The notes under the pieces: model-generated
Database searches by the model: none
Told to the model about the DNA's origin: nothing
What the model saw: the letters and a program-made list of their open reading frames with translations, nothing else
Program-made: the position numbers and the translations under genes
In this document: piece by piece, positions 15,564-23,651 of the stretch
Position numbering within the stretch: position 1 is the stretch's first letter
Layout of the letters: every line of letters starts with the position of its first letter
Source of the DNA: CALRQJ02 sp943370285
GTDB taxonomy: Bacteria; Bacteroidota; Bacteroidia; Chitinophagales; Chitinophagaceae
Direction of reading: 5' to 3'
DNA: 36,910 nt
Assembly: GCA_943370285.1 (NCBI GenBank)
Contig: CALRQJ020000021.1
Location: 1-36,910, forward strand

Positions 15564-18500
15564 ATGATAGGTTTTATAAGTAAATTATTCGGCGGCAAAA
15601 AAAGTGAGAAAGACGTAAAGTTGATTATGCCAATTGTGGCAAAAGTGAACCAGTTTTTTCAGCAATACCAAAGTTTAAGTCATGACGAACTAAGGGGCAA
15701 AACCAACGAATTTAAACAACGTATTAAGGCTCATATTGCCGGCATTGATGCCGAAATAGCAGCCAAACAGCAAGAGGCAGAAGCATTATCGGAAAATGAT
15801 ATTACAGGTAGAGATGTGATTTATCAGCAAATAGATAAGCTGAAAAAAGACCGAGATAAAAAAATTGAAGAAGCACTAGAGCAAATTATGCCTGAAGCTT
15901 TTGCTGTAGTAAAAGAAACGGCTCGCCGCTTTTCTACCAATGCCGAAATTGTTGCTACCGCAACTGAATTAGACCGCAACCTAAGTGTAAGAAAAGACTA
16001 TATCCGTATTGATGCTGATAAAGCCATCTTCAGTAATTCTTGGACGGCAGCCGGCGGAAAAGTAACCTGGAACATGGTTCACTACGATGTACAGCTGATT
16101 GGTGGCGCTGTTTTACATCAGGGTAAAATTTCGGAAATGGCTACGGGTGAAGGTAAAACCTTGGTTTCTACTTTACCTGCATACCTCAATGCTTTAGCCG
16201 GCGAAGGTGTACATATTGTAACCGTAAACGATTATTTGGCTCGAAGAGATAGTGAATGGAACGGTACCATCTTTGAATGGTTGGGCATTACAGTTGATTG
16301 TATTGACAAACATGAACCCAACACTCCTGCCCGTAGAAACGCCTATTTAGCAGATATTACTTACGGCACCAACAACGAATTTGGCTTCGATTATTTGAGA
16401 GATAATATGGTGCATTCACCCGAAGAAATGGTGCAGCGTAAACACCATTATGCCATGGTAGATGAGGTGGATAGTGTATTGATTGATGATGCTAGAACGC
16501 CATTAATTATTTCGGGCCCTATTGGCCACAGCGATAATATTCAACAATTTTTTGAACTGAAACCAAGAGTAGAAAAACTAGTTGAAGCACAGAAAAAAGC
16601 CGTAACCGGATTTTTGAACGAAGCCAAGAAAAAAATTGCCGAAGGCAATGATGATCCCAAAGATGGTGGTTTGGCATTGTATCGGGCACATCGTGGTTTA
16701 CCTAAAAACTCTGCTACCATTAAGTATTTGAGCGAATCAGGTATTAGAGTGAAAATGCAGAAGACAGAAAATTATTACTTGGCCGATCAGCAAAGAGAAA
16801 TGCCAAAAGCCGATGCTGAATTGTTCTTCTACATTGATGAAAAGAACAATAGCGTTGAATTGACAGATAAAGGTATTCAAGCCATTACTCGTAGTGGAGA
16901 AGATCCTAACTTCTTTGTGTTGCCTGATATTAGTATTGAATTGGCAGCTATTGAAAATGATATTGCTGCTACTACAGAAGATAAATTACACCGCAAAGAA
17001 GCCGTGCTTAACGATTATTCAGTTAAAGCAGAACGTATTCACATTGTGCAGCAAATGCTGAAAGCATACACTTTATTTGATAAAGATGTAGAATATGTGG
17101 TGATGGATGGTGCCGTTAAAATTGTAGATGAACAAACGGGTCGTATTCTCGACGGTCGTAGGTATAGCGATGGTTTACACCAAGCTATTGAAGCAAAAGA
17201 GAATGTAAAAATTGAGGCATCAACGCAAACATATGCAACGGTTACGTTACAGAACTTCTTTAGAATGTACCACAAATTGGCGGGCATGACCGGTACTGCC
17301 GAAACAGAAGCAGCAGAATTTTGGGACATCTACAAATTAGACGTGGTATCTATCCCAACCAATATTCCTATTACCCGTAAAGATGAGGAAGACTTAATAT
17401 ATAAGACAAAGAGAGAGAAATACGGGGCTATCATCGAAGAAATTGTAAAACTAAAAGAAGCAGGCAGACCGGTTTTGGTGGGTACCACTTCAGTTGAAGT
17501 GAGTGAGTTGTTAAGCCGTATGCTGCGTCAAAAACAAATTACACATAATGTTTTGAACGCCAAGCAACATGCTAGAGAGGCACAAGTAGTAGCAGAAGCC
17601 GGATTACCGGGTGCAGTTACTATCGCTACTAACATGGCGGGTCGTGGTACCGATATTAAATTAGGACCAGGTGTAAAAGAAGTGGGCGGTTTGGCTATTT
17701 TAGGTACAGAGCGACATGAAAGTCGCCGTGTTGACCGTCAGTTAAGAGGTCGTGCCGGTCGTCAAGGAGATCCCGGTTCTTCTCAATTTTTCTCTTCATT
17801 AGAAGATGATTTGATGCGTATGTTTGGCAGTGAACGTATTGCCAAAGTAATGGATATGGCGGGTTATAAAGAAGGTGAGGTAATCCAGCATAGCATGATT
17901 ACCAAAAGCATTGAAAGAGCCCAACGTAAAGTAGAAGAGAACAACTTTGGTATTCGTAAGCGTTTGTTGGAGTATGATGATGTAATGAATAAACAGCGTA
18001 CGGTTATTTATGCCAAAAGAAGCCACGCCTTATTTGGAGAAAGACTAGCGTTAGATTTAGATAATGCGTTTTATGATGTGGCTGAAAGCATTGCCATTGG
18101 CCATAAAAATCAGAACGATTACGAAGGTTTCAAACTATCGGCTATCATTAGTTTTGGTATTGATTCGGTTATAACCGAAGAGGTATTTAACAGCAGCAGC
18201 GAAAATGTATTGGCCAATAAACTATATGAAGAAGCCATAACAGAATATCATCGCAAAAAAGATGAAATTGCTAAACAGGCTTTACCGGTATTTAAGAATA
18301 TCAAAACATCGCAAGGCAATCACATTGAAAATGTTATTGTTCCATTTACCGATGGCAGAAAGCATATGCAGGTGCTAGCTAACTTGGCTAAAACCCTTGA
18401 CAGCAATGGATTAGAAATGGTTAATGCGTTAGAAAGAAGTGTTACCCTTGGTTTTATTGATGAAGCATGGAAAGAACATCTTCGTTCAATGGATGATTTG

Positions 18501-18884
18501 AAGCAGAGTGTACAAACAGCTACCTATGAACAAAAAGATCCCTTGGTAATTTACAAGGGTGAAGCTTTTAATTTGTTCAAACAAATGAGCGGAGAAGTCA
18601 ATAAAAATATTGTTACGTTCCTTTGTCATGCCGGTTTACCTCAAGAAGAAACTAACCTTAGAGAGGGCAAACAACAAAAGACCGATATGAGCCGAATGAA
18701 GGCGAATAAAGATGATATTGATGCAATTGGCGATGATTATGCAGCTAATGAAAAAGACTACTTTGATCCATCTGCCGGTGTAAAGCAAGAACCGATTGTG
18801 GCAGGTCCAAAAATTGGTAGAAATGATCCTTGCCCTTGCGGAAGTGGCAAGAAATTCAAGCAGTGTCATGGCAAAGATGCCTAA
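15564..18884 (+). CDS. secA: Preprotein translocase ATPase SecA
   Basis: This is the 1106-residue motor of the Sec pathway, which pushes unfolded proteins through SecYEG. The Walker A motif MATGEGKT is at residues 192-199, and DEVDSVLIDDARTP (Walker B) starts at 300. Also present are TGTAETEAAEF, NMAGRGTDIKLG and RQLRGRAGRQGDPGSSQF in the second motor domain. The C-terminus ends in the zinc-binding SEC-C motif with CPCGSGKKFKQCHG. It is about 200 residues longer than E. coli SecA, with extra sequence near residues 50-110 and 320-430, as is usual in Bacteroidota. The start MIGFISKLFGGKK is the family start. A stem-loop terminator follows. Confidence 0.99.
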   Translation: MIGFISKLFGGKKSEKDVKLIMPIVAKVNQFFQQYQSLSHDELRGKTNEFKQRIKAHIAGIDAEIAAKQQEAEALSENDITGRDVIYQQIDKLKKDRDKKIEEALEQIMPEAFAVVKETARRFSTNAEIVATATELDRNLSVRKDYIRIDADKAIFSNSWTAAGGKVTWNMVHYDVQLIGGAVLHQGKISEMATGEGKTLVSTLPAYLNALAGEGVHIVTVNDYLARRDSEWNGTIFEWLGITVDCIDKHEPNTPARRNAYLADITYGTNNEFGFDYLRDNMVHSPEEMVQRKHHYAMVDEVDSVLIDDARTPLIISGPIGHSDNIQQFFELKPRVEKLVEAQKKAVTGFLNEAKKKIAEGNDDPKDGGLALYRAHRGLPKNSATIKYLSESGIRVKMQKTENYYLADQQREMPKADAELFFYIDEKNNSVELTDKGIQAITRSGEDPNFFVLPDISIELAAIENDIAATTEDKLHRKEAVLNDYSVKAERIHIVQQMLKAYTLFDKDVEYVVMDGAVKIVDEQTGRILDGRRYSDGLHQAIEAKENVKIEASTQTYATVTLQNFFRMYHKLAGMTGTAETEAAEFWDIYKLDVVSIPTNIPITRKDEEDLIYKTKREKYGAIIEEIVKLKEAGRPVLVGTTSVEVSELLSRMLRQKQITHNVLNAKQHAREAQVVAEAGLPGAVTIATNMAGRGTDIKLGPGVKEVGGLAILGTERHESRRVDRQLRGRAGRQGDPGSSQFFSSLEDDLMRMFGSERIAKVMDMAGYKEGEVIQHSMITKSIERAQRKVEENNFGIRKRLLEYDDVMNKQRTVIYAKRSHALFGERLALDLDNAFYDVAESIAIGHKNQNDYEGFKLSAIISFGIDSVITEEVFNSSSENVLANKLYEEAITEYHRKKDEIAKQALPVFKNIKTSQGNHIENVIVPFTDGRKHMQVLANLAKTLDSNGLEMVNALERSVTLGFIDEAWKEHLRSMDDLKQSVQTATYEQKDPLVIYKGEAFNLFKQMSGEVNKNIVTFLCHAGLPQEETNLREGKQQKTDMSRMKANKDDIDAIGDDYAANEKDYFDPSAGVKQEPIVAGPKIGRNDPCPCGSGKKFKQCHGKDA

Positions 18885-18910
18885 TCAAAAAATAAATGTT
18901 TAAAAATGGA

Positions 18911-18943
18911 GGGTTAATCAGCGAAAGTTGTTTAACCCTTTCT
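18911..18943 (+). terminator. secA: Terminator of secA
   Basis: GGGTTAA and TTAACCC form a 7-bp stem 27 bases after the secA stop, followed by a short T-rich tail (TTTCTT). It has a moderate fit to a rho-independent terminator. Confidence 0.6.
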
Positions 18944-18959
18944 TATCTTCGCACAGCCC

Positions 18960-19123
18960 TATAAAAAAAAGGGTCCTTCCGTAGAAACGGAACGACCTCT
19001 AACGATTGCTTGCCATATGAAAATTCGTAATAGTAAAGTTGCGAAAACTCTCACCGAGAGTACATTGGACCTTTAACGATTATTTGCTTCTCTTTCGATT
19101 GCCTGCCGTATGATTCCTTTGTT
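18960..19123 (-). ncRNA. Candidate small RNA, minus strand, about 160 nt
   Basis: On the minus strand the region runs from a -7 box TACTTTCG (19135-19128) to a textbook terminator (18972-18997 stem, then CTTTTTTTT). Between them lie two copies of a segment CATAyGGCArGCAATCG followed by a TTArAGGTC motif. The first copy is at 19115 and leftward, the second at 19020 and leftward. A hairpin CTCTC-ACC-GAGAG lies at 19048-19060. GGTCC at 19067-19071 can pair with GGACC in the terminator arm, an alternative fold. No reading frame of note exists on either strand. No known family is recognised, and expression is unproven. Confidence 0.45.
18972..18997 (-). terminator. Strong minus-strand terminator
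   Basis: On the minus strand GGTC-G-TTCCGT pairs with ACGGAA-G-GACC around a TTCT loop (10 bp with one G-G mismatch). It is followed by CTTTTTTTT. It points away from any annotated minus-strand gene, so it implies a minus-strand transcript starting inside this spacer. Confidence 0.75.
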
Positions 19124-19127
19124 AGAA

Positions 19128-19135
19128 CGAAAGTA
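19128..19135 (-). promoter_or_regulatory. -7 box for the candidate small RNA
   Basis: On the minus strand it reads TACTTTCG (TAnnTTCG). TTTA lies 19 bases upstream, one mismatch from the TTTG -33 element. Predicted transcript start is near 19122. Confidence 0.4.
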
Positions 19136-19245
19136 CTGTGACTTACCCTGACAGTAAAAACAAATAATGCTGCATTTCATTATGCCAAAAGCCTTAATTA
19201 TTTGTTAGAATCCTTTACAGTTAAGGGTTACAGTTTAAAATACCA

Positions 19246-20805
19246 ATGATGCCCAACCGCTCAACCGACATATTATTTCAGCTGATCAAATCGCTTCAAA
19301 AAGCAGAAAAAAGACATTTTAAGTTGTATGTCAAAAGAAGTTCGGCCAAAGAAGACCTGAAAATCATTCAATTATTTGATGCGATTGATAAAATTCAGGA
19401 TTATGATGAAAAAATATTGCTGAAAAAACTGCCAGGCATTGAAAAACCTCAGCTAGCCAATCTCAAAACCCATTTGTACAAACAGATTCTATCTGCGCTA
19501 CGCTTACTCAAAACCACTGAAAATACAGATTTGCAATTGAGTGAGCATTTAGATCATGCTAGATTATTGTATAACAAAGGTTTAAAACTTCAGGCCTTAA
19601 AAATTCTAGAGAAAGCAAAAGAATTGGCTATCGCTAATCAAAAGTTTAATTTTTTAGCACAAGTTATATCACTTGAAAAAAAAATTGAAACGCTTCATAT
19701 CACCAGAAGTTCTTTAGAAAAAACAGAACTCTTAGCCGATGAAGCGTTGGAAATAAGTGGTCATATTGATCGAGTTACCAGGCTTTCGAATCTAGCTTTA
19801 TTACTGTATCGTTGGTATGTAAAATATGGCCATGCTAGAAATGTGCAAGATGAACAAGCCATTAAAGACTTTTTCAAAAGCAATCTTCCGCCAAACGCCG
19901 CAGCTATACAGGGTTTTTACGAAAACCTATATCTATACCAGAGTTATTGTTGGTATGCATTTATACGTCAAGATTTTTTAATGTATTATCGCTACAGTCA
20001 AAAATGGGTAGATTTATTTCATAACAATCCAAATATGCTTGCCGTTGAAACAGGCCACTACATCAAAGGCATGCACAACTTGTTGAATGCCCATTTTGAT
20101 TTGCGTAATTTTCAAAAATTCGAAACCACCCTTCAAGCGTTTGAAACATTTGCAGCAACACCAATCGCTCAATTACATGATAACTTTAGGGTGCATACTT
20201 CCATCTACATTAACAGTGCAAGAATTAACCAACACTTAATGAAAGGCACATTCAGAGCAGGATTGTCGCTAGTGCCTGAGTTAGAACAAGAATTAAAAGA
20301 ATATGCCTTATTTGTAGATAATCACCGCATTGTTGTTTTCAACTATAAAATAGCAAGCTTGTATTTTGGCAATGGCGATTTCAGCAAAGCAATCGATTAC
20401 ATCAATAATATCATTAATAGTCAGGCAGAATTAAGGTACGATTTACAATGTTATGCCAGGCTGTTGCATTTGATGGCCCACTATGAAATGCACAATGATG
20501 ATATCATCGAATCATTAATTAAGTCGGTATATCGGTTTATGGCGAAAATGAAAAACTTGACAGTAGTTGAGGAAGAAATATTTAGATTTCTACGCCACTC
20601 TTTTAATGTACCACCGAGACAATTAAAACCAGAGTTTCAAAAACTACTCGACAATATCAAACACTTAGAAAAAAATCGTTTCGAAACAAGAGCTTTTGCC
20701 TATTTAGATATTGTTTCTTGGGTGGAAAGCAAAGTATTTGAAAAGCCAATGAGTGTCATCATCAATGATAAATACAAGGCAAGTAAACAACGGATGTATA
20801 AATAG
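19246..20805 (+). CDS. Large helical-repeat protein of unknown function
   Basis: This is a 519-residue protein without a signal peptide or membrane segment. It is almost wholly alpha-helical, with repeated pairs of helices of TPR-like size. The N-terminal 90 residues are basic (MPNRSTDILFQLIKSLQKAEKRHFKLYVKR). The rest resembles TPR arrays (LYNKGLKLQALKILEKAKELA, YFGNGDFSKAIDYINNII). This suggests a protein scaffold, but no catalytic motif is present and I do not recognise a named family. A conserved Bacteroidota hypothetical is likely. It has its own spacer on both sides, so it is probably transcribed alone. Confidence 0.85.
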   Translation: MMPNRSTDILFQLIKSLQKAEKRHFKLYVKRSSAKEDLKIIQLFDAIDKIQDYDEKILLKKLPGIEKPQLANLKTHLYKQILSALRLLKTTENTDLQLSEHLDHARLLYNKGLKLQALKILEKAKELAIANQKFNFLAQVISLEKKIETLHITRSSLEKTELLADEALEISGHIDRVTRLSNLALLLYRWYVKYGHARNVQDEQAIKDFFKSNLPPNAAAIQGFYENLYLYQSYCWYAFIRQDFLMYYRYSQKWVDLFHNNPNMLAVETGHYIKGMHNLLNAHFDLRNFQKFETTLQAFETFAATPIAQLHDNFRVHTSIYINSARINQHLMKGTFRAGLSLVPELEQELKEYALFVDNHRIVVFNYKIASLYFGNGDFSKAIDYINNIINSQAELRYDLQCYARLLHLMAHYEMHNDDIIESLIKSVYRFMAKMKNLTVVEEEIFRFLRHSFNVPPRQLKPEFQKLLDNIKHLEKNRFETRAFAYLDIVSWVESKVFEKPMSVIINDKYKASKQRMYK

Positions 20806-20812
20806 CGTTCCG

Positions 20813-20843
20813 TTTTATTTTAAAAGCCTTTTGCCTACCTTCG
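20813..20843 (+). promoter_or_regulatory. deoC: Promoter of deoC
   Basis: TTTT at 20813-20816 and TACCTTCG at 20836-20843 are 19 bases apart, close to the Bacteroidota consensus. The ATG follows 18 bases later. Confidence 0.5.
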
Positions 20844-20861
20844 TTAGTATAATGATTGAGT

Positions 20862-21779
20862 ATGGCTGTTACTACTACACCTATTTTGCCTGATTTTAGT
20901 TTATCGCCTCGAATAGACCAAGTTGGCGTTGAAGAAAGAGCAAAGCGATTTACTGCAAGAAGCATTAAAGCCGAAACCAAAGTAAATGGTTTAAAATTGG
21001 CTTTAAACATGATTGATTTAACCACTTTAGAAGGGAAAGATTCAGAAGGCAAAGTAAAGCAACTCTGTTATAAAGCCCAGCATTTACATGATGCTTATCC
21101 CGGTCTGCCAACTGTTGCTGCAATTTGTGTATATCCAAGTATGGTGGCTACAGCAAAAAAAGCATTGGGTAATAGTGGGGTGAAAGTAGCTGCGGTTTCA
21201 ACTGCATTTCCAAGTGGTCAAGCACCACGTTCTGTAAAAATTGCAGATACCAAATTTGCAGTTGCCAATGGTGCCGATGAAATTGATATGGTCATTTCTC
21301 GTGGCAAATTTTTAGAAGGCGAATACAATTTTGTGTTCGATGAAATTGCTGCTATCAAAGAAGCTTGCGGCACAGCTCGTTTAAAAGTAATTTTAGAAAC
21401 CGGAGAATTGGTTACTTACGATAAAGTAAGACGAGCAAGTGATATAGCCATGTATGCCGGTGCAGATTTTATTAAAACATCTACAGGAAAAATTTCTCCT
21501 GCTGCTACCATGCCTGTTACATTGGTGATGTTAGAAGCTATCAGAGATTTTTATTATAAAACAGGTAAGAAAATTGCTATGAAACCTGCCGGTGGAATTA
21601 GCAAATCTAAATTAGCATTGCACTATTTGGTAATGCTGCAAGAAACGTTGGGTAAAGATTGGATGAACAATGAATGGTTTCGTTTTGGGGCAAGCAGTTT
21701 AGCCAATGATGTATTGATGCAGTTGGAGAAAGAAAGAACCGGGGTTTATCAAAGTGCCAATTATTTTTCAATAGACTAA
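20862..21779 (+). CDS. deoC: Deoxyribose-phosphate aldolase
   Basis: This 305-residue class I aldolase splits 2-deoxyribose-5-phosphate into glyceraldehyde-3-phosphate and acetaldehyde. The Schiff-base lysine is Lys205 in FIKTSTGK, the proton-relay lysine is Lys241 in KPAGGI, and the acidic residue lies in EIDMV (Asp142). It is longer than E. coli DeoC (259) because of an extra N-terminal 40 residues, as in the long DeoC subgroup. The ATG at 20862 is preferred over a TTG two codons upstream. The acetaldehyde product would be a natural substrate for the aldehyde dehydrogenase that follows, separated by a repeat element. Confidence 0.96.
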   Translation: MAVTTTPILPDFSLSPRIDQVGVEERAKRFTARSIKAETKVNGLKLALNMIDLTTLEGKDSEGKVKQLCYKAQHLHDAYPGLPTVAAICVYPSMVATAKKALGNSGVKVAAVSTAFPSGQAPRSVKIADTKFAVANGADEIDMVISRGKFLEGEYNFVFDEIAAIKEACGTARLKVILETGELVTYDKVRRASDIAMYAGADFIKTSTGKISPAATMPVTLVMLEAIRDFYYKTGKKIAMKPAGGISKSKLALHYLVMLQETLGKDWMNNEWFRFGASSLANDVLMQLEKERTGVYQSANYFSID

Positions 21780-21782
21780 TTG

Positions 21783-21979
21783 AACCACAGAGACGCAACG
21801 GCACAATGTAACACAAAGTTGTGAATCGTAAGTATCATATCGTCGTTGTGGTATAAAATACGCTTCGATAAAAGCTGAATAGAGAACAAAGCGTACAAGA
21901 GTGCGACGCAACAAAAGTTCAATTGAAATACAAAAGTTAGTAACATAAATATTTCTTCACCCCTTTAGGGGATGGGGGC
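21783..21979 (+). repeat. Composite repeat, copy B (upstream of aldehyde dehydrogenase)
   Basis: Three modules occur in order. Module 1 (21784-21852) has ACCACA/TGTGGT inverted ends. Module 2 (21871-21919, 49 bases) contains AAAGCTGAATA and AAGAGTGCGACGCAAC. Module 3 contains CCCCTTTAGGGG (21960-21971). Copy C downstream has the same modules in reverse order and orientation. Module 2 of the two copies is 42 of 49 identical. The 212-base spacer holds no gene. Confidence 0.85.
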
Positions 21980-21991
21980 AAAAAAAAGGCT

Positions 21992-23464
21992 ATGGCTAAA
22001 GCAGCAAAAAAGAATAATACCGTGAAACTCGATTTTAACATCGAGTATGCACCAGCACCTGAAAGTAAAGCAAGTGCAAAAATTAATCCTCGTTACGAGT
22101 TATTCATCAATGGCAAATTTGAAAAGCCATCGAGTAAAAAATATTTTGCAACCATCAATCCAGCAACTGAAGAAAAGTTGAGTGGAGTAGCTGACGCCAA
22201 TGCTGCCGATGTTGACAAAGCGGTAAAAGCTGCTCGTACTGCGTACGACAAAACGTGGAGCAAAATGCCGGCAAAAGAAAGGGCAAAATACATTTATCGC
22301 ATTGCCCGAATGATTCAAGAAAGGGCAAGAGAATTTGCTGTTATTGAAACATTGGATGGTGGTAAACCCATCAGAGAAAGTAGAGATGTTGATGTGCCAT
22401 TAGTTGCCAATCATTTCTTTTATTATGCAGGTTGGGCCGATAAATTGCAATATGCTTTCCCTAACAAAAAAATTCAACCATTGGGTGTTGCAGGACAAAT
22501 TATTCCTTGGAATTTTCCTTTGTTAATGGCTGCATGGAAAATTGCTCCAGCTTTAGCAACAGGAAATACAGTGGTATTAAAACCTGCAGAAACCACACCA
22601 CTAACGGCTTTGAAGTTGGCTGAAATTATTCAGGAATCAGATTTACCTCCCGGCGTAGTGAATATTATTACAGGTGCAGGAGCAACAGGTGCTGCCATTG
22701 TTAATCATCCTGATATTAATAAAATTGCTTTCACTGGTTCAACTGATGTGGGTAAAATTATTCAACGTGCCGTTGCTGGAACCAATAAAAAAGTAACCTT
22801 AGAATTAGGTGGCAAAGCAGCCAATATTATTTTCGATGATGCTCCTTTAGACCAAGCTGTTGAAGGAATTATCAACGGTATATTTTTCAATCAAGGTCAT
22901 GTCTGTTGTGCAGGTTCCAGATTGTTTGTACAAGAAAGTGTATACGATATTGTATTACAAAAATTAAAAGATCGTTTATCCACTTTAATTGTTGGCGACC
23001 CAATGGACAAGAACACAGACATTGGTGCTATCAATTCTAAACAACAAATGGATAATATTCATAAGTATTTAAAAATTGGTGAGAAAGAAGGTTTAGAAAT
23101 GTATCAACATGCTTGTGCATTGCCAAAGAAAGGATTCTTTATTCGTCCAACTTTATTTACCAATGTGGCACAATCAAGTCGTTTAGCTCAGGAAGAAATT
23201 TTTGGTCCGGTATTAACCATCCAAACTTTTAGAACCGATGATGAAGTGATTGAAAAAGCCAACAATACACCGTTTGGTTTAAGTGCTGGTGTGTGGACAG
23301 ACAAGGGTTCTAAAATTTTCAACTTGACTACCAAGTTAAGAGCAGGTGTTATTTGGGCAAATACTTATAACAAGTTCGATCCAACTTCGCCATTTGGTGG
23401 TTATAAAGAAAGTGGATTTGGTAGAGAAGGTGGATTGCATGGTTTAGGTGCATATTTGAAATAG
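21992..23464 (+). CDS. Aldehyde dehydrogenase (NAD(P)+-dependent)
   Basis: This 490-residue cytoplasmic enzyme oxidises an aldehyde to the acid. The catalytic set is complete: Asn174 in IPWNFP, Lys197 in VLKPAE, the FTGSTDVG cofactor loop, Glu271 in LELGGK, and the nucleophile Cys305 in GHVCCAGSR. EEIFGPVL and SPFGGYKESGFGRE are present at the C-terminal end. Length is standard; the first 35 residues are an extra, lysine-rich tail. It sits between deoC and a second, half-length homologue, and is flanked on both sides by mirror-image repeats. Oxidation of acetaldehyde made by DeoC is a likely but inferred role. Confidence 0.95.
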   Translation: MAKAAKKNNTVKLDFNIEYAPAPESKASAKINPRYELFINGKFEKPSSKKYFATINPATEEKLSGVADANAADVDKAVKAARTAYDKTWSKMPAKERAKYIYRIARMIQERAREFAVIETLDGGKPIRESRDVDVPLVANHFFYYAGWADKLQYAFPNKKIQPLGVAGQIIPWNFPLLMAAWKIAPALATGNTVVLKPAETTPLTALKLAEIIQESDLPPGVVNIITGAGATGAAIVNHPDINKIAFTGSTDVGKIIQRAVAGTNKKVTLELGGKAANIIFDDAPLDQAVEGIINGIFFNQGHVCCAGSRLFVQESVYDIVLQKLKDRLSTLIVGDPMDKNTDIGAINSKQQMDNIHKYLKIGEKEGLEMYQHACALPKKGFFIRPTLFTNVAQSSRLAQEEIFGPVLTIQTFRTDDEVIEKANNTPFGLSAGVWTDKGSKIFNLTTKLRAGVIWANTYNKFDPTSPFGGYKESGFGREGGLHGLGAYLK

Positions 23465-23469
23465 AAAAC

Positions 23470-23637
23470 CCTATCCCCTAAAGGGGAATAAGGAGAAGAT
23501 ATTTGTGTAACCAGCGATAGAATATCTATTTAACTTTCGTTGCGTCGCACTCTTCAACAATTAGTTCTTTATTCAGCTTTAATGAACCACAAAGGCACAA
23601 CGCTGTGTATCGTTTCGTCGAAGCGTCGTTGTGGTTT
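23470..23637 (-). repeat. Composite repeat, copy C (inverted, downstream of aldehyde dehydrogenase)
   Basis: This holds the modules of copy B in inverse order. CCCCTAAAGGGG is at 23475-23486. Module 2 is at 23532-23580, and its reverse complement matches copy B module 2 at 42 of 49 positions. A module 1 element (23585-23636) has AACCACAA / TTGTGGTT ends. It fills the spacer before the second aldehyde dehydrogenase gene. Confidence 0.85.
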
Positions 23638-23651
23638 AAAAAAATCATTTT

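Noticed and set aside
16639..18869. Minus-strand ORFs inside secA.
   Set aside because: They are shadows of a highly conserved gene and have no promoter or family signature.
18944..19071. Plus-strand structured RNA starting at a TATCTTCG box after secA, closed by GGTCC/GGACC.
   Set aside because: The same stems also form on the minus strand, where a true terminator with eight T and a second -7 box are present. On the plus strand no terminator follows, so the minus-strand reading is preferred.
18960..19123. The spacer RNA as 6S RNA.
   Set aside because: 6S RNA needs long pairing of its 5' and 3' ends around a central bubble. Here the 3' end is occupied by its own terminator hairpin and does not pair with the 5' end.
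21783..21979. CRISPR array.
   Set aside because: The repeated modules are not evenly spaced, are inverted between copies, and no cas genes are in the window.
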